Of a stretch of DNA of 64,000 bases, positions 26,894 to 33,769 are shown piece after piece; position 1 is the stretch's first letter; every line of letters starts with the position of its first letter. The stretch covers positions 186,001-250,000 of the forward strand of contig NZ_FRCM01000009.1 of assembly GCF_900142915.1 (NCBI RefSeq), written 5' to 3'. The notes under the pieces were generated by a model that saw nothing but the letters and a program-made list of their open reading frames with translations, did not search any database and had not been told where the DNA came from. This stretch comes from Mucilaginibacter sp. OK098. Lineage in GTDB: Bacteria; Bacteroidota; Bacteroidia; Sphingobacteriales; Sphingobacteriaceae. The position numbers and the translations under genes were made by a program.

Positions 26894-26931
26894 AAATAGC
26901 GATGGGTATAATACTCATCGCTATTTTTTTT
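26894..26931 (+). terminator. Rho-independent terminator of the amidohydrolase operon
   Basis: AAATAGCGATGGGT pairs with ACTCATCGCTATTT (one G-T pair) around the loop ATAAT, followed by a run of T. It lies 19 bases after the stop of the 438-residue gene. Confidence 0.85.
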
Positions 26932-27012
26932 GACATGGTAAGTGAAATATACGCCCTGATAGTCATAACACTATCACACAAAACTCTTTCTTTCGGACTT
27001 CCGGACTCCCCT

Positions 27013-27717
27013 CTACCTCACCAAAGTTCCGATTGCTTCTCCTTCAGCAATCTTCATAAAGTTGCCGGGTTTATTCATATCAAAAACGATGATTGGGAGG
27101 TTGTTTTCCTGGCAAAGGGTAATGGCGGTCATATCCATCACGTTGAGGCCTTTGTCATAGACTTCCTGGAAGCTTATTTCGTCGTAGCGGGTTGCAGAAG
27201 GGTCTTTCTCCGGGTCGGCGGTGTAAATGCCATCAACGCGGGTACCTTTTAGTACCACATCGGCTTTTATCTCGATAGCACGCAGGGAAGCGGCTGTATC
27301 GGTAGTAAAATATGGGTTACCGGTACCGGCGCCAAAGATCACAATTTTGCCAACTTCCAAGTGGTGCATAGCACGGCGGCGGATGTAAGGCTCGCAGATC
27401 TGTTCCATTTTTATGGCTGATTGCAAGCGGGTTTCAACGCCTATGCTTTCAAGGGCATTTTGCAGGGCCATACAGTTAATTACGGTGGCAAGCATCCCCA
27501 TATAATCGGCCTGTGCACGTTCCATGCCCGATTTTTCGGCACTTAAGCCACGGAAAATATTACCGCCGCCAACAACAATGGCTATCTCAATGCCTTTGTC
27601 ATAAACATTTTTAATGTCTTGTGCATATTGTAAAACCTGGTTATTGTCAATGCCGTATTGCTTATCGCCCATCAGCGACTCGCCGCTAAGTTTTAGTAGG
27701 ATTCTTTTATATGCCAT
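27013..27717 (-). CDS. pyrH: UMP kinase
   Basis: The 234-residue amino-acid-kinase-fold protein phosphorylates UMP to UDP and is essential for pyrimidine nucleotides. Motifs: KRILLKLSGESLMG at the start, VVGGGNIFRG near 48, YMGMLATVINCMALQ near 68, GAGTGNPYFTTDTAA near 130 and TAITLCQENNLPIIVFD near 200. Length is normal. CAAAAATA at 27735-27742 (minus strand TATTTTTG) could be a -7 box, giving a very short leader, but I see no -33 box. A CTTTCGGACTTCCGGACT repeat lies just past its stop. Confidence 0.94.
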   Translation of the reverse strand: MAYKRILLKLSGESLMGDKQYGIDNNQVLQYAQDIKNVYDKGIEIAIVVGGGNIFRGLSAEKSGMERAQADYMGMLATVINCMALQNALESIGVETRLQSAIKMEQICEPYIRRRAMHHLEVGKIVIFGAGTGNPYFTTDTAASLRAIEIKADVVLKGTRVDGIYTADPEKDPSATRYDEISFQEVYDKGLNVMDMTAITLCQENNLPIIVFDMNKPGNFMKIAEGEAIGTLVR

Positions 27718-27779
27718 GAGGTAGTTAAATTGGTCAAAAATATAGAAATATAATCAGTGTTAAAATTTTATGAAGAAAT

Positions 27780-27910
27780 AGACACTAATTCCACGAATTT
27801 TTTCGAATTTCACGAATTAGGAAAAAAGTAATTCGCTTTAATTAATGTGAATTCGTGCTTGTCAAAAATCAATTCGTGTAATTCGCCTTAATTCGTGCCA
27901 TTCGTGTTTA
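27780..27910. repeat. Cluster of AATTCGTG-type inverted and direct repeats
   Basis: At least six copies of AATTCGTG or CACGAATT and two GACACTAATT/ATTCGTGTTT ends are packed into 130 bases, able to fold as a long imperfect hairpin. The right end overlaps the last codons and stop of nagA. Confidence 0.8.
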
Positions 27911-29015
27911 TTAATTCACCCTTAAACACAGTCCCCTGCACTTCAAAATCAGCATTAAAAACAATCAGGTCGGCATCAAAGCCTGCGGCAACCTTTCCCT
28001 TTTTAGGGAGCCCTGCCAGCTGGGCTGGGTATAACGATGCCATGTTAATAGCTTCGGCAAGCTCAATACCCACCTTCTCTACGCAGTTCTGTACTGCTTT
28101 AAGCATGGTAAGGCACGAACCTGATAATGTACCGTCGGGCATTACATAACGGTCGCCGGTAAATTGGTGCTGATAGGTGCCTTCGGTAGCGGCTGTAACG
28201 GCATCGGTAATTAAAAATAGCTTATCACCCAGTTCGCGTTTAGCAAGGCGTACCATTGCGAAATCAACATGGATGCCATCGGCAACAATGCTGGCATATG
28301 GGCGCTCTTCAAATATAGCGGGGATATAACCCGGCTCGCGGTGATGCATTTGCGGCATGGCATTAAACAGGTGCGTTACCGCCGGGATTGGTTTATTTAA
28401 AAATGCTTTCCCTTCCGCATAAGTAGCGTTGCTATGTCCGCTGGACAATATCACACCATGCGCATGCAGGTAATCAATCACCTCATGGTCCTGGAGTTCT
28501 GGGGCAATGGTCATCATTTTAATAACGCCATCGGCTTTTTCAACCCAGCGCTTTACTTCGGCAAGGGCAGCCTTTTTGATCAGGCTGGCCGGATGTGCGC
28601 CTTTTTTTATTGGGTTCAGATAAGGCCCTTCCAGGTGCAATCCCCAAAAGTTTCCTTTACAACGTTCGCGGTAGATCTTAGCCGATTCAATCCCTTTTTC
28701 AACAATATCATTGGTATTGGTGCCGATGGTAGCAAAAAAGCCAATGGTTCCCTGGCTCAGCAGGTCGGTTTCCATGCGTTCCAGTGCTTCCACTTCGGGA
28801 GTTCCTGCAAATAGCTTGCCACCGCTGCCATAAATCTGGAGGTCAATTAAACCGGGAGCAAGGTATGCACCTTTAAGGTCGATCTTTTGAACGCCATCAG
28901 GCATGGCGCTTTCATCTGTAATGGCAATTATCTGGGTGCCGGTAATTAAAACCACTTTGCCACCGGTAATGTGGCCATCAGAGATGAGCTGGAGGTTGTG
29001 GAGGGCTGTTATCAT
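27888..29015 (-). CDS. nagA: N-acetylglucosamine-6-phosphate deacetylase
   Basis: The 375-residue amidohydrolase-superfamily enzyme removes acetate from GlcNAc-6-phosphate in amino-sugar recycling. Motifs: APGLIDLQIYGSGG near 52, the metal-ligand Glu in GLHLEGPYLNP near 125, His in SSGHSNATY near 190, His in VTHLFNAMPQMHHREPG near 215 and catalytic Asp in LITDAVTAATEG near 270. No signal peptide. Its last six residues (NTNGTN) and stop are read from the AATTCGTG repeat. It sits between tsf and pyrH and is separated from each by a repeat. Confidence 0.93.
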   Translation of the reverse strand: MITALHNLQLISDGHITGGKVVLITGTQIIAITDESAMPDGVQKIDLKGAYLAPGLIDLQIYGSGGKLFAGTPEVEALERMETDLLSQGTIGFFATIGTNTNDIVEKGIESAKIYRERCKGNFWGLHLEGPYLNPIKKGAHPASLIKKAALAEVKRWVEKADGVIKMMTIAPELQDHEVIDYLHAHGVILSSGHSNATYAEGKAFLNKPIPAVTHLFNAMPQMHHREPGYIPAIFEERPYASIVADGIHVDFAMVRLAKRELGDKLFLITDAVTAATEGTYQHQFTGDRYVMPDGTLSGSCLTMLKAVQNCVEKVGIELAEAINMASLYPAQLAGLPKKGKVAAGFDADLIVFNADFEVQGTVFKGELINTNGTN

Positions 29016-29037
29016 GATATTTACAATTTTCCCTATT

Positions 29038-29153
29038 TGTCATTGCGAGCGTAGCGCGGCAACCTCGTCGAACGCTTGGCAACCATGCAGGTTGTACACC
29101 GTTCTATTCGCCCTGCATAGCTACGAGGTTGCCGCGCTACGCTCGCAATGACA
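29038..29153. repeat. Family-1 palindromic element, copy C
   Basis: The arms TGTCATTGCGAGCGTAGCGC and GCGCTACGCTCGCAATGACA are perfect reverse complements over more than 30 bases; the interior has CAGGTTGTACACCGTTCTAT as in other copies. It lies between nagA and the tsf terminator. Confidence 0.9.
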
Positions 29154-29180
29154 GAGCGAAGAAGTTAATTTTATTATAAC

Positions 29181-29214
29181 AAAAAAAATCCCCTTCGTTT
29201 TAGCGAAGGGGATT
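29181..29214 (-). terminator. Rho-independent terminator after tsf
   Basis: Read on the minus strand, AATCCCCTTCG, loop CTAAAA, CGAAGGGGATT and then a run of T. The stem is 11 perfect pairs, seven bases past the tsf stop, so the ribosomal operon probably ends here and nagA is transcribed separately. Confidence 0.93.
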
Positions 29215-29220
29215 AAATAT

Positions 29221-30072
29221 TTAAGCTCCTAAAGCAACCCGCTTAAAGGCGGTAACTGTTAAACCTTTTTCAACAGTGCTCAGGAATTGAGCAACGCTTT
29301 TTGAAGGATCCTTAACAAACTCCTGGTTTAATAAGGTTGAATCTTTATAAAATTTGTTCAACTTGCCTAAAGAGATCTTTTCAACCATTTCTTCAGGTTT
29401 GCCTTCTGCACGGATCTGCTCTTTTGCAATTTCAAGCTCGCGCTCAATTGTTGTAGCATCAACACCGTCTTTATCAATAGCAACAGGGTTCATAGCTGCA
29501 ATTTGCATGGCAACGTCTTTACCTGCTTCGTCAGCACCGGCAGCGTTAGCGCTTAAGCCAACCAATACACCTAAACGGTAGTTACCGTGGATGTAAGCAA
29601 CAACTTTTTCGCCTTCAACAACAGCATATTTAGATACACCGATCTTTTCGCCGATCTTACCTGTTTTGTCAATGATAACTTCACCAATTTTAGCAGTGGT
29701 AGCGTCAACATCAATAGTAAGGTCATAAAGTGCTTCAATAGTTGCAGGTTTTTCCTCAACAGCTTTGTTAGCTATCAGGTTAGCAAATGCAATAAACTCA
29801 GCGTTTTTAGCTACGAAATCAGTTTCGCAGTTAAGCTCAATGATCACACCAAATTTGCCATCAGCAGATGAACGTGCAATAACCACACCTTCGTTTGATT
29901 CCCTGTCCTGGCGGCTTGCGGCAACTTTAGCGCCTTTTTTTCTTAAAAAATCAATAGCAGATTCAAAATCGCCATTGGTTTCAGTTAAAGCTTTTTTGCA
30001 ATCCATCATACCGGCACCAGTTTGCTGGCGCAGTTTGTTTACGTCGGCTGCAGATATAGTTACTGTAGACAT
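29221..30072 (-). CDS. tsf: Elongation factor Ts
   Basis: The 283-residue guanine-nucleotide exchange factor for EF-Tu. The N-terminal UBA-like region has LRQQTGAGMMDCKKALTET; the core has FGVIIELNCETDFVAKN near residue 75 and the C-terminal half has the second core subdomain with QFLSTVEKGLTV. Last gene of the rplM-rpsI-rpsB-tsf operon, followed by a strong terminator. The 87-base gap to rpsB holds an inverted repeat. Confidence 0.96.
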   Translation of the reverse strand: MSTVTISAADVNKLRQQTGAGMMDCKKALTETNGDFESAIDFLRKKGAKVAASRQDRESNEGVVIARSSADGKFGVIIELNCETDFVAKNAEFIAFANLIANKAVEEKPATIEALYDLTIDVDATTAKIGEVIIDKTGKIGEKIGVSKYAVVEGEKVVAYIHGNYRLGVLVGLSANAAGADEAGKDVAMQIAAMNPVAIDKDGVDATTIERELEIAKEQIRAEGKPEEMVEKISLGKLNKFYKDSTLLNQEFVKDPSKSVAQFLSTVEKGLTVTAFKRVALGA

Positions 30073-30098
30073 TTCTTTGTTTTTTATATGTTAAAAAT

Positions 30099-30148
30099 CG
30101 TAAGCCCTAAGTCCAAAGTCACTCGGTACTTTCGACTTAAGACTTACG
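30099..30148. repeat. Inverted repeat between rpsB and tsf (AAGTCTTAAGTC type)
   Basis: CGTAAGCCCTAAGTCCAAAG (from 30099) and CTTTCGACTTAAGACTTACG (to 30148) are imperfect reverse complements. The same type of sequence occurs at 49752-49820. It could form a hairpin in the operon mRNA. Confidence 0.75.
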
Positions 30149-30159
30149 ACTAAATTTTA

Positions 30160-31029
30160 TTATTCCTCTGTTGATTCAGCAGTTGGAGTAGCATCTTCAA
30201 CCGCAGCATCAGCTTCAACAGCTACTTTGCGGTTTCTTTTGCCTTCGGCAGCAGGTGCACGGTCAACAACCGCAACTTCCGGAGCATCAGCTTTCGCTTT
30301 AGCAACGGCTGCTTCTTTTTCAGCTTCGTCTTCTTTCTCGCGTTTGCGCTCATCCAAACCTTCAACAATTGCCTGTATAATAATACCGGTAATTAATGAG
30401 ATTGATTTGGTTGCATCATCATTCGCAGGGATAGGGAAATCGATGTTTGAAGGATCAGAGTTGGTATCAACCATAGCAAATGTAGGGATGTTCAACTTTA
30501 ATGCTTCTGAAACTGCGATGTGCTCTTTCTTAACGTCAATCAGGAACAATGCAGCAGGTAAACGGTTTAAGTCCGCAATACCGCCTAACAAAGTTTCTAA
30601 TTTAATACGCTCACGCTGTATCATCAGTCTTTCTTTTTTAGAAAGGTTGCTGTAAGTACCGTCTTTAGTCAATTTATCGATGTTTGACATCTTTTTGATC
30701 GACTTGCGTACAGTAGCAAAGTTAGTTAACATACCACCTAACCAACGTTCGGTTATGAAAGGCATGTTTACTGTTTTTGCATATTCAGCAACAATATCTT
30801 TCGCTTGTTTCTTTGTAGCTACGAATAATACCTTACGTCCTGATTTTACAATTTGTTTTATAGCTGCAGCAGCTTCTTCAACCTTAGTTAAGGTTTTATT
30901 TAAATCTATAATATGGATACCGTTACGCTCCATGAAAATGTACTGTGACATTTTCGGATCCCATTTGCGGGTAAGGTGACCAAAGTGTACACCTGCATCC
31001 AGTAAGTCCTGATATGTTGTTCTTGCCAT
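30160..31029 (-). CDS. rpsB: 30S ribosomal protein S2
   Basis: The 289-residue S2 protein of the small subunit: LLDAGVHFGHLTRKWDPKM near the start, FVATKKQAKDIV near 68, ERWLGGMLTNF near 95, and DTNSDPSNIDFPIPANDDA near 190. The last 60 residues are a charged, Ala/Glu/Lys-rich tail (EKEAAVAKAKADAPE and on) that goes beyond the folded domain, a common feature in this phylum. Third gene of the operon; its start has an unusually strong ribosome-binding site. Confidence 0.96.
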   Translation of the reverse strand: MARTTYQDLLDAGVHFGHLTRKWDPKMSQYIFMERNGIHIIDLNKTLTKVEEAAAAIKQIVKSGRKVLFVATKKQAKDIVAEYAKTVNMPFITERWLGGMLTNFATVRKSIKKMSNIDKLTKDGTYSNLSKKERLMIQRERIKLETLLGGIADLNRLPAALFLIDVKKEHIAVSEALKLNIPTFAMVDTNSDPSNIDFPIPANDDATKSISLITGIIIQAIVEGLDERKREKEDEAEKEAAVAKAKADAPEVAVVDRAPAAEGKRNRKVAVEADAAVEDATPTAESTEE

Positions 31030-31035
31030 TTTGTT

Positions 31036-31044
31036 GTCCTCCTT
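31036..31044 (-). promoter_or_regulatory. Strong Shine-Dalgarno site of rpsB
   Basis: On the minus strand AAGGAGGAC lies six bases before the rpsB ATG. Most genes here, as in Bacteroidota generally, have no such site, so this one stands out. Confidence 0.8.
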
Positions 31045-31047
31045 AAA

Positions 31048-31437
31048 TTATCGTTTACTGAATTGGAATCTCTTACGTGCTTTCTTGCGTCCTGGTTTTT
31101 TACGCTCAACCATACGGTCATCACGTGTCATTATACCTTTAGCACGAAGTGAAGGTTTCTTTTCAGGATCGAGTTCAACAATAGCTTTCGCAATAGCTAA
31201 ACGAACGGCCTCAGCCTGTCCTTTAACACCACCACCAGCAACATTTACCTTAACATCAAATTTTCCGGTTGAACCAGAAACCTCAGTGCTCTGAGTAACG
31301 ATGTATTGCAATGGCAATGTTGGGAAGTATTCTTTGTAATCTTTACCGTTTACGATAATTGCACCGCTACCATCTGTTAGGTAGATGCGTGCAACAGCTG
31401 TTTTTCTTCTGCCAGAAGTGTTTGTTGTTGTTGGCAT
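31048..31437 (-). CDS. rpsI: 30S ribosomal protein S9
   Basis: The 129-residue S9 protein ends in the classic basic tail (ERKKPGRKKARKRFQFSKR), which reaches the P-site tRNA. The N-terminus has TSGRRKTAVARIYL and the middle GGGVKGQAEAVRLAIAKA. Length is normal. AGGAGA precedes the ATG by nine bases. Second gene of the operon, 25 bases after rplM. Confidence 0.96.
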   Translation of the reverse strand: MPTTTNTSGRRKTAVARIYLTDGSGAIIVNGKDYKEYFPTLPLQYIVTQSTEVSGSTGKFDVKVNVAGGGVKGQAEAVRLAIAKAIVELDPEKKPSLRAKGIMTRDDRMVERKKPGRKKARKRFQFSKR

Positions 31438-31462
31438 TTTTTCTTTTCTCCTAAATTAAAAG

Positions 31463-31900
31463 TTAAATGGTTGTTGGGTTTTGTGCTTCATGAGGATGCT
31501 CAGCGCCTGCATATACATGCAAATTGCCAAACAATGCTTTGCCCAAACGATTTTTAGGTAACATACCACGCACCGCTTTTTCAATTACGCGTGTCGGATG
31601 CTTTGCCATTAACTCCTTAGGAGAAATGAAACGCTGACCACCTGGGTAACCAGTGTAAGAAACATAGCGCTTGTCGCTGAATTTGTTTCCGGTCAGTTTT
31701 ACCTTGTCTGCATTGATAACTATAACATTATCGCCGCAGTCTACGTTCGGGGTGAAATCAGGCTTGGTTTTTCCACGGATGATCATTGCGATCTTCGTAG
31801 ACAAGCGCCCCAAAATCTCGCCTTGTGCGTCAACAACAACCCATTGTTTGTTAACGGTTTTTTTGTTGGCTGAGACAGTTTTGTAACTTAACGTATTCAC
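31463..31900 (-). CDS. rplM: 50S ribosomal protein L13
   Basis: The 145-residue L13 protein, an early assembly protein of the large subunit. Motifs: KQWVVVDAQGEILGRLST, VDCGDNVIVINADKVKLTGNK, and AVRGMLPKNRLGK followed by LHVYAGAEHPHEAQ. First gene of the operon; a canonical promoter lies at 31955-31984 on the minus strand. Confidence 0.96.
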   Translation of the reverse strand: MNTLSYKTVSANKKTVNKQWVVVDAQGEILGRLSTKIAMIIRGKTKPDFTPNVDCGDNVIVINADKVKLTGNKFSDKRYVSYTGYPGGQRFISPKELMAKHPTRVIEKAVRGMLPKNRLGKALFGNLHVYAGAEHPHEAQNPTTI

Positions 31901-31954
31901 TTGCTTTAAATTAAATTTATTAAACGTTTATTATACCCCGCATTTTCGGGACTG

Positions 31955-31984
31955 CAAAGATACGCTTAATTGTTTTATTTGCAA
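31955..31984 (-). promoter_or_regulatory. Promoter of the rplM-rpsI-rpsB-tsf operon
   Basis: On the minus strand the -7 box TATCTTTG (plus-strand CAAAGATA, 31955-31962) follows a TTG (31982-31984) by exactly 19 bases, matching the Bacteroidota TTG-19-TAnnTTTG consensus. The predicted mRNA leader of about 48 bases holds a small hairpin (CCCG with CGGG, about 31936-31950) before rplM. Confidence 0.8.
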
Positions 31985-32100
31985 GGGGTTTTTGCGATTA
32001 GTTGATTGAGTTAGATTGGGTTGATTAAGTGAGTGGGTTTTTGAGGGGAAAGTTGGAAGGTTTTAAGGTTGGACTGTGTGAGGATGTTGTGGATGAATTT

Positions 32101-32208
32101 GGTAGAGACGCGATGCTTCGCGTCTGACGGCGGAAAGGTTAACGATATGTTCGCGATTCGTGTTTGTAATGTTTTTTGTAGGAATGCAATGCTTCGCGTC
32201 TGACGGCG
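32101..32208. repeat. Family-3 direct repeat pair
   Basis: ATGCTTCGCGTCTGACGGCG occurs at 32113-32132 and again at 32189-32208. The first copy sits in the hairpin AGACGCGA-TGCT-TCGCGTCT, related to the GTAGAGACGC element at 21287. Confidence 0.75.
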
Positions 32209-32212
32209 AATT

Positions 32213-32335
32213 ATCTGAACCGGGATTAAGCGGATTTCAGGATTTACCGGATTGTGGCTCGATAATCTTTAATAAATTGCCAAATCTCCCAGCATCTGAA
32301 AAATCCGCTTAATCTGTTTAATCCCGGTTCAGATA
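32213..32335. repeat. Family-4 palindromic element, copy 1
   Basis: ATCTGAACCGGGATTAAGCG at the left is matched by CCCGGTTCAGAT at the right end, with AAATCCGCTTAATC inverted against GATTAAGCGGATTT. A related copy is at 48202-48301. Confidence 0.8.
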
Positions 32336-32802
32336 CATGGGCGTTCCCGCTGATAGTAGCGGGCGGGCCATACGTTCATACGCCCGCAGGCCTTAGGCGC
32401 GAAGGCAGGTATCCACTTCTGTCCCTAACGCAAGGTTGTCTGAACCATGATTCGTAGGATTTGCGGATTACAGGATGTCGGTTTAAGAGAATGTTGGGAG
32501 TTACTGCCTACTACCCACTCATAACTGCCCACTGATTTAAACCCTTAAGGCACACCCAGAACCGACTTAATTCGAACGCTTTAAGCATTTGCTTTTCAAA
32601 AACCTTTTTTTATATTTAGTGAAAATTACCTAAACCGTAATTCAGCATCATTTAAATTGATTGCTTGTTCACGTTAACCTGATTCACTAGTTATTTTGCC
32701 CGATTTTCATGAATTATACCTGTCACGATAACTCCGCAATAAATACCACTGAACCAATAAAATTCCGGGCAAACCGGCAAACCAATATTTAAGATCTAAA
32801 AT

Positions 32803-33615
32803 ATGAAACGATTTTTACTTGTTTTCGCGGCAGCGGCTGTAGCTGTGGCATTATCTGGTTGCGATCACGCTAAGACCTATGATGGTCACGACATACAAGC
32901 GTATTTCGTTATAGGCGTTATCCTGTTGTTATCTATCGGACTTGGTATGTATACCAATATGCTTCGCGACGAGATAAGCGACTGTGACCAGTTTGATGAA
33001 GAAGTTTCAAAAGTGCAGCGCCGCACAAAAACTAAACTACTGAATAAAAAAAGTCCTTTCAGTTTGGCAAAAACACAGTTTGCCGCGTGGACGGTGATCA
33101 TAGCTTCGTCGTACATTTATTTGTCGTTAACCAAGGGCGACTGCGCGGATGGCGCCATCAATAAAACCGCCCTGGTATTAATGGGCATCGGTACCGGCAT
33201 CCTGACGGCAGCTGCAATTATTGATAAACGCGAAGCGCTTGATAACAGGCCGCGGCATCAAAATCGTCCCTCGAAGGGTTTTTTCTCCGATATTTTATCA
33301 GACCACAACGGGGTGAGCATCCACCGGTTCCAGAATTTTGTGTGGACCTCCATCGCCATGATTGTGTATATAATGAAGGTGGCCCACGTGCAGAGCGGCT
33401 GCGTAATGCCCGAACTGAGCGATACTTTACTGGCCTTAACCGGGATAAGCGGCGTTACCTTTTTAACCATGCGGGCTTCCGAAAATAAGCCGGTTGTTGA
33501 AAATGCGACGGAAGATGCTGCCGCCGTAAATGTTGTTGCCCCTGCCGGCAGTCCGGTTGATGTTGTCAGCACCACTACTGTTTCTGTAAGTAATAATCCG
33601 GTAACCGGGCCGTGA
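32803..33615 (+). CDS. Membrane lipoprotein with duplicated two-helix unit
   Basis: The 270-residue protein of unknown function has a lipobox (LSGC) near residue 20, so it is a probable lipoprotein, followed by a hydrophobic helix at 32-52. Two similar blocks follow: FSLAKTQFAAWTVIIAS... (about 87-142) and VSIHRFQNFVWTSIAMI... (about 166-222). Each has a Q-F-x-x-W-T start, a hydrophobic helix, a Cys-containing loop (GDC, SGC) and a second helix with L-x-x-x-GI. Hence five membrane helices besides the signal. The last 45 residues are Val/Pro/Ser-rich and look disordered. No enzyme motif. It lies 154 bases before the Roco-TIR gene on the same strand, so the two may work together; this is inference. 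Confidence 0.75.
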   Translation: MKRFLLVFAAAAVAVALSGCDHAKTYDGHDIQAYFVIGVILLLSIGLGMYTNMLRDEISDCDQFDEEVSKVQRRTKTKLLNKKSPFSLAKTQFAAWTVIIASSYIYLSLTKGDCADGAINKTALVLMGIGTGILTAAAIIDKREALDNRPRHQNRPSKGFFSDILSDHNGVSIHRFQNFVWTSIAMIVYIMKVAHVQSGCVMPELSDTLLALTGISGVTFLTMRASENKPVVENATEDAAAVNVVAPAGSPVDVVSTTTVSVSNNPVTGP

Positions 33616-33669
33616 TCAGTGGGCGTACTTACAATGATGTTTTACTATTGGGCATACAGGGCACCGGTA

Positions 33670-33709
33670 CGTCTCCTCTTTGGGCCGGCGTGCACACTAG
33701 TGCCAGAGG
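33670..33709 (-). repeat. Family-5 repeat, copy 1 (inverted)
   Basis: Read on the minus strand it starts CCTCTGGCACTAGTGTG and continues GCCGGCCCAAAGAGG, matching the copies at 39491 and, less closely, 38485. It sits in the gap between the membrane lipoprotein and Roco-TIR genes. Confidence 0.65.
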
Positions 33710-33769
33710 ATGAGTGAATCCTGTTGCAGTAACTAATAAAATGGTTGTTTTTAATTTTTCAATCTTATC

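Larger units (their letters stand above)
31985..32802. other. Long intergenic region with several repeat types
   Basis: About 820 bases without a supportable gene. It holds family-3 repeats (32101-32208), a family-4 palindrome (32213-32335), a GC-rich inverted stretch (32340-32400, CGCTGATAGTAGCGGGCGGG) and a partial family-4 unit near 32438-32475. The last 250 bases are AT-rich upstream sequence of the membrane lipoprotein gene; I find no full consensus promoter. Confidence 0.55.
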
